A stretch of 64,000 nt of DNA from Paramylibacter kogurei (GTDB taxonomy: Bacteria > Pseudomonadota > Alphaproteobacteria > Rhodobacterales > Rhodobacteraceae): the NCBI RefSeq assembly GCF_002742285.1, contig NZ_MDGM01000012.1, positions 992,001 through 1,056,000 on the forward strand, written 5' to 3'. The position numbers were made by a program, and so were the translations under genes. The notes beneath the pieces were generated by a model that was given only the letters and a program-made list of their open reading frames with translations, was not told where the DNA came from and did not search any database. Shown here in pieces: positions 24,690 through 32,825 of the stretch (the stretch's first letter is position 1; each line of letters starts with the position of its first letter).

Positions 24690-25331
24690 ATGACAAAAAT
24701 TGATATTATATCCGACCCAATTTGCCCGTGGTGTTACATCGGGAAAACCCGTCTTGATCGCGCGCTTGAAGCAAACCCAGAACATGATGTTGTTATTGAA
24801 TGGCATCCGTTTCAGCTTAATCCCGACTTGCCTGCCGATGGCATGGATCGTCGTGAATATCTGGAAACCAAATTCGGTGGCAAAGAAGGCGCCATTCGTG
24901 TGTATTCACAGATCGAACAAACCGCGATTGAAACTGGGCTTGATATCAATTTTGCCGGGATCAAACGCACCCCAAATACGATCAATGCGCATCGCTTAAT
25001 CCATTGGGCGGGTATTGAGGGCAAACAAAACGCTGTGGTTGATCGTTTGTTCAAAGCATATTTCAAAGAAGGTCGCGACATTTCCGAAACCTCTGTTTTG
25101 GTGCGGATCGCATCTGGTGTGGGCATGGATGGGGATGCCGTGCGCAAATTGTTGGACGGCGATGCAGATATCGAAGATATTCGCAATCGCGATAAACATG
25201 CACGTCAACGCGGCGTGTCTGGTGTGCCCTGTTTTATTGTCGCCGATACCTATGTGGTCAACGGTGCACAGCCTGTTGAAATGTGGGACAAAGCCATCAA
25301 AGAAATTTCTGAAAAAAATAAGAGCCAATAA
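24690..25331 (+). CDS. DsbA-family oxidoreductase, FrnE-like
   Basis: The 213-residue thioredoxin-fold protein has the redox motif CPWC in DIISDPICPWCYIGKTRL near the N-terminus and the cis-Pro region GVSGVPCFIVADTYVVNGAQP near the C-terminus. There is no signal peptide, so it is cytoplasmic like FrnE, which acts as a dithiol oxidoreductase or isomerase. The start is ATG 24690; the preceding CCTCCCCCC is not a Shine-Dalgarno. Its stop codon lies in the loop of the bidirectional terminator shared with mfd. Confidence 0.9.
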   Translation: MTKIDIISDPICPWCYIGKTRLDRALEANPEHDVVIEWHPFQLNPDLPADGMDRREYLETKFGGKEGAIRVYSQIEQTAIETGLDINFAGIKRTPNTINAHRLIHWAGIEGKQNAVVDRLFKAYFKEGRDISETSVLVRIASGVGMDGDAVRKLLDGDADIEDIRNRDKHARQRGVSGVPCFIVADTYVVNGAQPVEMWDKAIKEISEKNKSQ

Positions 25332-25346
25332 CGGCTCTTATTTTTT
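25317..25346. terminator. Bidirectional terminator shared by convergent frnE-like gene and mfd
   Basis: AATAAGAGCC (25317-25326) pairs with GGCTCTTATT (25333-25342) around AATAAC. T-runs occur on both strands. The frnE-like stop (25329-25331) and the mfd stop (25338-25340) both lie within the hairpin. Confidence 0.85.
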
Positions 25347-28300
25347 GGCTTTGGCCGCAATTGCCAATTCACGCGCAATTACAAATGCACCCTTAACCTT
25401 GCTGTCATCAGACAACCAATCGCGGCGGATGATGATCTTGTTATCCTTCACCTTGGCCGTGCCGCGTTGGGCTGCCATATAATCAGCAAGACCAAGTGGA
25501 TTTGCAAATTTATCATTATGAAATTGGATCACGGCCCCCTTTGGCCCGCCATCCAATTTAGCAATTCCAGCGGCATGGCACATGGCCTTGATCCGAACAA
25601 CGCGCAGCAATGTGTCCACTTCACTTGGCAATTTGCCAAAACGATCTATCAATTCGGCGGCGAAATCTTCCAATTCGACCTTTTTGGCAAGACTGGACAA
25701 GCGACGGTATAACCCCAAACGCACATCAAGATCGGGTACATAACCCTCTGGAATCAATACAGGAACACCTAAATTGATTTGGGGCGACCATGTACCGCTA
25801 TCATCGGTTAACCCTTCAAGCGACCCAGCTTTCATCTTGGCAATCGCTTCTTCCAGCATTTCTTGGTAAAGTTCATAGCCAACTTCACGTACATTGCCCG
25901 ACTGTTCTTCGCCCAACAAATTACCTGCACCGCGGATGTCCAAATCTTGGGACGCGAGCGTGAACCCTGCCCCAAGGCTATCCAACGACCCCAACACGCG
26001 CAATCGTTTCACTGCCGTAGGTGTCAACGGTTTACGTGGCTTGGTTGTCAGATAAGCATAGGCACGGGTTTTCGATCGCCCTACCCGCCCGCGAATTTGA
26101 TAAAGCTGTGCCAAGCCAAACATATCTGCACGATGGATGACCATTGTGTTCGCTGTTGGAATGTCTAATCCGCTTTCCACAATCGTGGTTGCCAACAAGA
26201 TACCGTATTGCCCATCGTAAAACGCGTTCATCCGGTCATCCAATTCACCCGCCGCCATTTGACCATGTGCGACGATATATTTGATTTCGGGCAGTTGTTC
26301 TTGCAAGAAACCTTCGACTTCGGCCAAATCAGACAGGCGCGGAACAACATAAAAACTTTGCCCACCGCGGTAATGTTCGCGCAACAATGCCTCTCGAATT
26401 GTGACGCCATCAAATTCCGAAACATAGGTATGGATCGGCAACCGATCCACCGGCGGTGTTCCGATGATCGACAATTCACGCACACCAGACAATGACATTT
26501 GCAATGTGCGCGGAATCGGTGTGGCGGTCAGGGTTAACACATGCACATCGGATCGAATTTGTTTTAACCGTTCCTTGTGGGTGACGCCAAATTTTTGTTC
26601 TTCGTCGATGATCAACAAGCCCAAATTGTTGAATTTTATCTCTTTTCCCAGCAATGCATGGGTTCCAACCACGATTTCAACTTCACCAGTTTTTAATGCA
26701 TCCTTGGTGGTTTTTGCGTCTTTCGTACTAACAAATCGCGATAGCTGGCGCACCTTGATGCCCGTTCCGCGAAACCGTTCGGCGAAAGATTGATAATGTT
26801 GACGCGCCAACAATGTTGTGGGTGCAATCACCGCAACCTGCGTTCCACTGGCGGCGGCCACAAATGCGGCGCGAAGTGCAACCTCGGTCTTGCCAAAGCC
26901 AACATCGCCACAAATCAGACGATCCATCGGGCGCCCCGATGACATATCGGCAATCACGTCCTCAATCGCATGAAGCTGATCATCGGTTTCGGTATAGGGG
27001 AACTTTGCCACAAACCGATCCCATTGATCTTGTGGTGGTTCCATCACTTCTGCCTTGCGCAATGCACGTTCAGCGGCGATGCGGATCAATTTGTCCGCCA
27101 TATCGCGAATGCGTTCTTTGAGCTTCGCTTTTTTCGCCTGCCACGCACCCCCGCCCAAGCGATCAAGCATGGCGGTTTCTTGGCCGTAACGGCTCAACAA
27201 TTCAATGTTTTCAACGGGCAAGTAAAGACGTGCATCATTGGCATATTCCAACAATAAACAATCATGGGGCGCACCCGCCGCCGTGACAGTTTCAAGCCCC
27301 ATGAATCGCCCAATGCCATGATCGATATGAACGACCAGATCCCCCGCAGACAGGCTTGTGGCCTCGGTCAGGAAATTATCGGCGCGGCGGCGTTTGGCGC
27401 CAGTGCGCAACATCCGCTCGCCCATCACATCTTGTTCAGATATGACCGTTAAGTCGTTGGTTTCGAACCCTTCTTCCAATGGCCAAACGGTTAAGTAAAG
27501 CCCGCCAGAGCGATCCTTAATATCGCCAAAACGCGCAAGGTTGCTGGCATTTGTTACGTCTTGGTCAACCAACATCCCCGCCAGCCGTTCGCGCGCACCT
27601 TCGGAAAATGATGCGATCACAACATTGGTGGATTTTTGTTTTGCAACAACATGGTCGGCGAGTGATTTGAAAACACTCGCGTTTTCATCCAATCGATCGG
27701 GGGCAAAATTGCGCCCAATCCGCCCGCCTGCATCGGTAATATTGGGCCCAACACCAATGGGCAGCACCGCCAAATGGCGTTGATCATGTCCGCGCAATTG
27801 TGCGTGAAAGCTGTCTTCGTCAAGATAGAGAAGTTCAGGCGCAATGGGTTTATAAACACTTTCCAAACGCGATTTGGATTTCAGCGCGTCAAGGCGTGCC
27901 TCGTATTGATCCACCACACTTGCCCAACGTTTTGCGTGGGTCTGTTGCAATGAATCATCAATGAAAACAGGTGCTTCTGGCATGTAATCAAACAGCGTTT
28001 CCATATGATCGTGAAAATATGGTGCCCAATGTTCAACGCCTTGGTATTTGCGCCCCGCGCTCACACTTTCATACATCGGATCATCAGTTCCCGCCGCCCC
28101 AAATTCAGCGCGGTATTTTGCGCGAAAGCGTTCGATGGATGCATCATCCAGTATCACTTCGGAAACGGGTGCCAATTCAAGGCGTTCCAGTTTTTCCAAT
28201 GTGCGCTGTGTTGTGGGATCAAACCGTCTTGCGCCATCCAGCACATCGCCAAACAGATCAAGGCGCACTGGTCCCACGTCGCCTGGTGCAAAAACATCAA

Positions 28301-28790
28301 TCAACCCACCACGAATGGCGTAATCCCCCGCCTCGACCACCGTTGGGGTTTGAACAAACCCCATGCGGGTGAAATAGGCGCGTAACTGATTTTCATCCAA
28401 TTGATGCCCAACCGTTGCGACAAAGCTGGCATTTTCCAACACCGCACGGCTTGGCACGCGTTGGGTGGCCGCATTTGATGTGGTCAATAAAATGAACGGT
28501 TGGTTAATTCCGCTGTGCAAAGCGGCCAAGGTGGACATACGCCGCGCCGAAATATCGGCATTTGGCGACACCCGATCATATGGCAAACAATCCCATGCAG
28601 GAAAATCCAATACCAAAACATCAGGCGCGAAAAAACCCAGTGCGCGTTGAACATTCAACAGACGTTTTTCATCACGACAGATAAAAACAGTGGGTGTTTT
28701 ATGCTTTTTGACAAAATCAGCCAGAATTTTTGCATCATACCCTTCGGGAACGCCGCCGATTTTTACGATTTTTGGTTCAGTATTTGCCAT
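25338..28790 (-). CDS. mfd: Transcription-repair coupling factor Mfd
   Basis: The 1150-residue Mfd removes RNA polymerase stalled at DNA damage and recruits UvrA. Domains in order: the UvrB-like region (about 1-340, with DFPAWDCLPYDRVSP), the RNA polymerase-interacting CarD-like domain around residue 480 (GDLVVHIDHGIGRFMGLE), the RecG-like translocase with Walker A ICGDVGFGKTEVALRAA, motif II IIDEEQKFGV and LTATPIPRTLQMSL, and the C-terminal TRCF domain. Start ATG 28790 follows AGGTGGA; an in-frame ATG at 28799 is less well placed. Length is normal for the family. Confidence 0.97.
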   Translation of the reverse strand: MANTEPKIVKIGGVPEGYDAKILADFVKKHKTPTVFICRDEKRLLNVQRALGFFAPDVLVLDFPAWDCLPYDRVSPNADISARRMSTLAALHSGINQPFILLTTSNAATQRVPSRAVLENASFVATVGHQLDENQLRAYFTRMGFVQTPTVVEAGDYAIRGGLIDVFAPGDVGPVRLDLFGDVLDGARRFDPTTQRTLEKLERLELAPVSEVILDDASIERFRAKYRAEFGAAGTDDPMYESVSAGRKYQGVEHWAPYFHDHMETLFDYMPEAPVFIDDSLQQTHAKRWASVVDQYEARLDALKSKSRLESVYKPIAPELLYLDEDSFHAQLRGHDQRHLAVLPIGVGPNITDAGGRIGRNFAPDRLDENASVFKSLADHVVAKQKSTNVVIASFSEGARERLAGMLVDQDVTNASNLARFGDIKDRSGGLYLTVWPLEEGFETNDLTVISEQDVMGERMLRTGAKRRRADNFLTEATSLSAGDLVVHIDHGIGRFMGLETVTAAGAPHDCLLLEYANDARLYLPVENIELLSRYGQETAMLDRLGGGAWQAKKAKLKERIRDMADKLIRIAAERALRKAEVMEPPQDQWDRFVAKFPYTETDDQLHAIEDVIADMSSGRPMDRLICGDVGFGKTEVALRAAFVAAASGTQVAVIAPTTLLARQHYQSFAERFRGTGIKVRQLSRFVSTKDAKTTKDALKTGEVEIVVGTHALLGKEIKFNNLGLLIIDEEQKFGVTHKERLKQIRSDVHVLTLTATPIPRTLQMSLSGVRELSIIGTPPVDRLPIHTYVSEFDGVTIREALLREHYRGGQSFYVVPRLSDLAEVEGFLQEQLPEIKYIVAHGQMAAGELDDRMNAFYDGQYGILLATTIVESGLDIPTANTMVIHRADMFGLAQLYQIRGRVGRSKTRAYAYLTTKPRKPLTPTAVKRLRVLGSLDSLGAGFTLASQDLDIRGAGNLLGEEQSGNVREVGYELYQEMLEEAIAKMKAGSLEGLTDDSGTWSPQINLGVPVLIPEGYVPDLDVRLGLYRRLSSLAKKVELEDFAAELIDRFGKLPSEVDTLLRVVRIKAMCHAAGIAKLDGGPKGAVIQFHNDKFANPLGLADYMAAQRGTAKVKDNKIIIRRDWLSDDSKVKGAFVIARELAIAAKAKK

Positions 28791-28829
28791 GCATTCCACC
28801 TAGCCGACCATGTGGAATGCTTCAACCGA

Positions 28830-29339
28830 TTAACTAAAATAAAATATCCGAATGCCCGCCCAAACGGATGTGACGATCATGCTTAACATGCCAAAAATCT
28901 GTTTGATACGACGGTGCACAACATATGCGGTATAAAGAGACTGTCCGGTGATTTTTTCTGCTTGAATGCGATAGGCAAAGCGCACCGAAAACAATGTTGC
29001 ACCTGTGAGTGGCGCCATTAACAAAAATATCGCCTGCATGATTTCCATTCGAAACCCAAACCCAAGCGTTGCCGCAGATGCGAGTAAAAATGCGATCACA
29101 GCCATGACCGCAACGCCATATTGATCGAATGCCTCCACCGTGTGGCCAGTGTTGATGCGCATCAATTCTTCGAAATCATGCATATAAACGCCTTCGCGTT
29201 CATGCCCAAGACGTGCGTCATGTAATGGAACACCCAATGTGAAATATGTGGCGCGTGACCAAATGAACGCCAAAAACAGCCAATACCATATGTTAAAGAA
29301 ACTTTTCAGTTCCAGAATCTGTAAAAAATCTTCGGTCAT
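28830..29339 (-). CDS. Uncharacterised membrane protein (Rhodobacterales family sometimes labelled component of SufBCD complex)
   Basis: The 169-residue protein has about four hydrophobic spans: residues 15-33 (NIWYWLFLAFIWSRATYF), about 75-98, 100-120 and near the C-terminus. The opening LELKSFFNIWYWLFLA and the segment VPLHDARLGHEREGVYMHDFEELMRIN resemble a Rhodobacterales family that carries a SufBCD label in databases; that label has no support here and no suf genes are nearby. The start is ATG 29339 (TEDFLQ); the frame to 29369 is longer without a ribosome site. Function unknown. It is divergent from hemB. Confidence 0.75.
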   Translation of the reverse strand: MTEDFLQILELKSFFNIWYWLFLAFIWSRATYFTLGVPLHDARLGHEREGVYMHDFEELMRINTGHTVEAFDQYGVAVMAVIAFLLASAATLGFGFRMEIMQAIFLLMAPLTGATLFSVRFAYRIQAEKITGQSLYTAYVVHRRIKQIFGMLSMIVTSVWAGIRIFYFS

Positions 29340-29463
29340 ACTGTTCAATCTTGGGTTGCTGCACGCCATATTGCGTGGTTGTGAAACAATTGTCTAATGG
29401 CTTTTCACTTGAATGTCGGGCAAAATTTAGGCACGAGTTCAAGAAATCAAGCAAGGATACAAA

Positions 29464-30471
29464 ATGATCACGCCAGCCGCACATTTCCCAATGTCTCGCC
29501 CGCGCCGCCTTCGCCAAGCAGAATGGATGCGCCGATTGGTTTCGGAAAACACATTAACCGCCGCTGATTTGATCTGGCCGATATTCATTTGTGAAGGCCA
29601 AGATGTTGAAGAACCAGTAGAATCTATGCCCGGCGTTTCACGCATGAGCATTGATCGCGCCGTGATCGCAGCCAACGAAGCCGCGAATTTGGAAATCCCT
29701 GCGATTGCATTATTCCCCAACACACCCGATGCATTAAAAACGCCAGATTGCGCCGAGGCGTTCAATCCTGACAATCTTGTGAACCGTGCAACACGTGCGA
29801 TCAAACAAAATGTACCTGACATTGGTATCATGTTGGATGTTGCCCTTGATCCATATAATTCCGATGGGCACGATGGTTTGGTGCGTGAAGGTGTTGTTTT
29901 GAACGACGAGACCTTGTTTGTGTTGGAAAAACAAGCGCTTTCCCACGCAGAAGCAGGCGCGGATATCCTTGGCCCATCTGATATGATGGATGGACGCGTT
30001 GGTATGATCCGCCAAGCGTTGGAGCAAAACGAATATCAAAATGTGGCCATCATGGCCTATTCCGCGAAATACGCATCTGCATTTTACGGCCCGTTTCGTG
30101 ACGCAGTTGGTGCAACAGGTGCGCTCAAGGGTGACAAGGCGACATATCAATTAAACCCTGCCAATTCGGACGAGGCCGTGCGCATGGCCATGCGTGATAT
30201 CGCCGAGGGTGCAGATATGGTGATGGTCAAACCAGGCATGCCCTATCTGGATTTGTGCCAACGTGTTGCCAATGAAACAGGTGCGCCAACATATGCGTAT
30301 CAGGTTTCGGGTGAATACGCGATGATCGAGGCCGCCGCGCAAAACGGCTGGATCGATCGTGACAAGGCCATCATGGAAGCGTTGCTTGCGTTTAAACGTG
30401 CGGGATGTTCTGGGATTTTGACATATCACGCGCTGGAAATTGCCAAAAAACTGGCTGAACCCATTCTTTGA
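29464..30471 (+). CDS. hemB: Delta-aminolevulinic acid dehydratase (porphobilinogen synthase)
   Basis: The 335-residue enzyme condenses two 5-aminolevulinate molecules to porphobilinogen for haem and other tetrapyrroles. The two active-site lysines lie in MAYSAKYASAFYGPFRDA and MVMVKPGMPYLD. The catalytic-zinc cysteine cluster of the yeast and E. coli enzymes is absent: the region reads DVALDPYNSDGHDGLV, with Asp-type residues, which places it in the non-zinc class common in alphaproteobacteria. The start is ATG 29464 after AAGGATA. It is monocistronic as far as visible. Confidence 0.97.
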   Translation: MITPAAHFPMSRPRRLRQAEWMRRLVSENTLTAADLIWPIFICEGQDVEEPVESMPGVSRMSIDRAVIAANEAANLEIPAIALFPNTPDALKTPDCAEAFNPDNLVNRATRAIKQNVPDIGIMLDVALDPYNSDGHDGLVREGVVLNDETLFVLEKQALSHAEAGADILGPSDMMDGRVGMIRQALEQNEYQNVAIMAYSAKYASAFYGPFRDAVGATGALKGDKATYQLNPANSDEAVRMAMRDIAEGADMVMVKPGMPYLDLCQRVANETGAPTYAYQVSGEYAMIEAAAQNGWIDRDKAIMEALLAFKRAGCSGILTYHALEIAKKLAEPIL

Positions 30472-30541
30472 TAAAATCAGCGATTTTTTGCGCGATTGTG
30501 CGAAAAACCAAGACAATCAAAGAAATAACAGTTAAGATAAA

Positions 30542-30569
30542 CTTGATTTCGACAAAAGATCGAAACAAG
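30542..30569. repeat. Inverted repeat upstream of the YSC84 lipoprotein gene
   Basis: CTTG-A-TTTCG (30542-30551) pairs with CGAAACAAG (30561-30569) with one bulged base and a 9-nt spacer. It may be an operator or leader stem-loop; it lies 27 nt before the ATG. Confidence 0.35.
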
Positions 30570-30595
30570 AGGCATAGCAGTTACAGGAGCATTCC

Positions 30596-31150
30596 ATGAA
30601 AGATTGGACAAGGCGGGGATTTTTCCTTGGCGCAGGCACGGCCACATTGGGCGCGTGTTCAACCGGAACAGGCAGCACAGAGCGGTTTAAAATTGATCGC
30701 CGCACCCAAGAAGCATTGCGCGATATGCGCGGCAAATTACCATTCACAGCCGATCTCGAACAAAAGGCCGCTGGCATGTTGGTTATGCCCGTAGTGGGTA
30801 AGGCTGGTTTGATTTACGGCGGTTCATATGGCGAAGGGTCATTGTTAATCGGTGGCGCACCGGTTGATTATTATTCCGTTGCAAGTGCTTCGTTTGGTTT
30901 ACAAATCGGTGTTCAAAAACTTTCAACAGTTCTGTTTTTCATGAGCCATGATCGTTTGGCGAAATTCCGTTCACGCAATGGTTGGACCATTGGCGCAGAT
31001 TTGGAATACACCCTGATTGACAGCGCGGAAAACGCCGCTGTGGACAGCAACACATACAAAGACGAAGTATACGGTGTTGTGTTTGGCCAAAAAGGATTGC
31101 ACGCAGGTGTCACCCTTGAAGGGTCGAAATACTCTCGCATTATCCGATAA
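30596..31150 (+). CDS. YSC84/SYLF-domain lipoprotein
   Basis: The 184-residue protein has a twin-Arg-flavoured signal (TRRGFFLGAGTATLGAC) with a lipobox ending at Cys20, so it should be lipidated and exported. The rest (about residues 45-180) is a YSC84-type SYLF domain, seen in the Gly-rich segments KAGLIYGGSYGEGSLL and YYSVASASFGLQIGVQKLSTVLFFMS and in GWTIGADLEYTLID. Eukaryotic SYLF domains bind lipids and actin; bacterial members are uncharacterised envelope proteins. ATG 30596 follows CAGGAG. A perfect hairpin (31155-31179) follows its stop. Confidence 0.88.
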   Translation: MKDWTRRGFFLGAGTATLGACSTGTGSTERFKIDRRTQEALRDMRGKLPFTADLEQKAAGMLVMPVVGKAGLIYGGSYGEGSLLIGGAPVDYYSVASASFGLQIGVQKLSTVLFFMSHDRLAKFRSRNGWTIGADLEYTLIDSAENAAVDSNTYKDEVYGVVFGQKGLHAGVTLEGSKYSRIIR

Positions 31151-31154
31151 ATAT

Positions 31155-31179
31155 TGCGTTAGCTATAATAGCTAACGCA
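31155..31179. terminator. Perfect 11-bp hairpin between convergent YSC84 gene and rpe
   Basis: TGCGTTAGCTA (31155-31165) pairs with TAGCTAACGCA (31169-31179) around TAA. The flanks are AT-rich but lack a clean T-run, so it is a possible bidirectional terminator. Confidence 0.5.
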
Positions 31180-31188
31180 TTGATTTAA

Positions 31189-31872
31189 TTACTTACATGC
31201 GTTTTTGATTGCGGCAATGTTTTTGCCGTAATCGTCAGGTGTGCCACCCTTAAACACAGCAGACCCCGCGACCATCACATCAGATCCCGCTTCCCAGCAA
31301 AGCGGTGCGGTTGTTGGATCAACACCGCCATCAACCTCTAGCCAAATGGGGCGATCGCCAATCATTTTGCGTGCGGCGGCAACCTTATCCACCACAGAAT
31401 GGGTGAATTTTTGCCCACCAAACCCTGGATTGATTGTCATCACCAAGATCAGATCGATTTTATCAAGGCAATATTCAATAACGGATAATGGCGTTGTGAT
31501 GTTCAATGCCACGCCCGCCTTGCAGCCAAAACCGCGAATGGCCTGTAACGTGCGATCAAGATGCGGCCCCGCCTCTGCATGAACCGTTAAAATATCACTG
31601 CCAGCATTTGCGAACGCCTCGATATATGTATCGGCGGGTGAAATCATCAAATGCACATCCATCACCGTTTTCACATGTGGGCGAATGGCGGCCACAACGT
31701 TTGGCCCGATTGTCAGGTTGGGAACAAAATGCCCATCCATCGGATCAACGTGAATCCAATCCGCACCCTGTGCCTCGACATCGCGAATTTCTTCACCAAG
31801 GCGGGCAAAATCCGCCGACAAAATGGAAGGTGCGATTTTTAGCTCGCGTTTTGGGTCGAAAGTGACGGGCAT
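31189..31872 (-). CDS. rpe: Ribulose-phosphate 3-epimerase
   Basis: The 227-residue TIM-barrel epimerase interconverts ribulose-5-P and xylulose-5-P in the pentose phosphate and Calvin pathways. It shows [36 protein letters not shown] (catalytic Asp and metal His), [12 protein letters not shown], and [13 protein letters not shown] with the second Asp, then VAGSAVF for phosphate binding. HVDPMDG differs from the common HVDVMDG at one residue next to the active site. It lies 4 nt downstream of the dehydrogenase at 31877 in an apparent two-gene operon. Confidence 0.96.
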   Translation of the reverse strand: MPVTFDPKRELKIAPSILSADFARLGEEIRDVEAQGADWIHVDPMDGHFVPNLTIGPNVVAAIRPHVKTVMDVHLMISPADTYIEAFANAGSDILTVHAEAGPHLDRTLQAIRGFGCKAGVALNITTPLSVIEYCLDKIDLILVMTINPGFGGQKFTHSVVDKVAAARKMIGDRPIWLEVDGGVDPTTAPLCWEAGSDVMVAGSAVFKGGTPDDYGKNIAAIKNACK

Positions 31873-31876
31873 GATA

Positions 31877-32746
31877 TTATCCTTTGTTCAACCGGCGGAT
31901 CAGGCTGGATGTATCCCAGCGCCCACCGCCCATTTTCTGAACTTCTTCATAATAGCCATCAACAGTTTTCGCCACCGTGATATCTGCGCCATTTCGCCCT
32001 GCCTCTTCGATACAAATGCCAAGATCCTTGCGCATCCAATCAACGGCAAAGCCAAAATCGAATTTGTCATCAACCATCGTGTGGCCACGGTTGGCCATTT
32101 GCCATGATCCGGCAGCACCTTTTGAAATCACATCAACAACCGCTTTGGCATCAAGCCCAGCTTGTTGTGCGAAATTGATGCCTTCTGACAATCCTTGAAC
32201 CAAACCTGCGATGCAGATTTGATTGACCATCTTGGTCAATTGCCCTGCCCCAGCACCACCCATCAGGCGCGATGCTTGTGCGAAACACATGATTGCGGGC
32301 TCAACGCGTGCATATGCGTCCGCATCCCCACCACACATAACGGTCAAAACTCCGTTTTCAGCGCCCGCTTGCCCGCCTGATACGGGCGCATCGATGAATG
32401 AAAAACCAGCATCATCGGCGATTGCCGACAATTCACGCGCGACATTTGCCGATGCGGTGGTGTGATCTACAAATACAGCACCTGATTTCATTGTTGAAAA
32501 CGCGCCATCATCACCCGTTGTTAACTGGCGCAAATCATCGTCATTGCCGACACAGGCAAATACGATGTCTTGGCCATCGGCGGCGGCGGCGGGTGTGAGC
32601 GCAAGCGCACCCTTATGTTCACCAACCCATTTTTCGGCCTTGGCTGTGGTGCGGTTATATACCGTCACATCATGCCCTTTGGCGGCCAAATGCCCCGCCA
32701 TTGGATAGCCCATTACGCCCAAACCCAAGAAAGCCACTTTTGCCAT
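31877..32746 (-). CDS. 3-hydroxyisobutyrate dehydrogenase-family oxidoreductase (GarR/GlxR-like)
   Basis: The 289-residue beta-hydroxyacid dehydrogenase starts with the NAD-binding motif [18 protein letters not shown] and has the substrate motif [22 protein letters not shown]. The catalytic lysine segment is [11 protein letters not shown] (canonical GxxxKxxNN). Possible substrates are 3-hydroxyisobutyrate, tartronate semialdehyde or succinic semialdehyde; sequence alone does not decide. No valine or glyoxylate genes adjoin, and it is co-transcribed with rpe, so the label stays at family level. Confidence 0.88.
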   Translation of the reverse strand: MAKVAFLGLGVMGYPMAGHLAAKGHDVTVYNRTTAKAEKWVGEHKGALALTPAAAADGQDIVFACVGNDDDLRQLTTGDDGAFSTMKSGAVFVDHTTASANVARELSAIADDAGFSFIDAPVSGGQAGAENGVLTVMCGGDADAYARVEPAIMCFAQASRLMGGAGAGQLTKMVNQICIAGLVQGLSEGINFAQQAGLDAKAVVDVISKGAAGSWQMANRGHTMVDDKFDFGFAVDWMRKDLGICIEEAGRNGADITVAKTVDGYYEEVQKMGGGRWDTSSLIRRLNKG

Positions 32747-32825
32747 AAATCACCTGTTTCCTAAATCACATTGTCAGCTTATGAATGGACTGCTAATCAG
32801 TTTGCGTCAATACGAAGGTCGGTGA

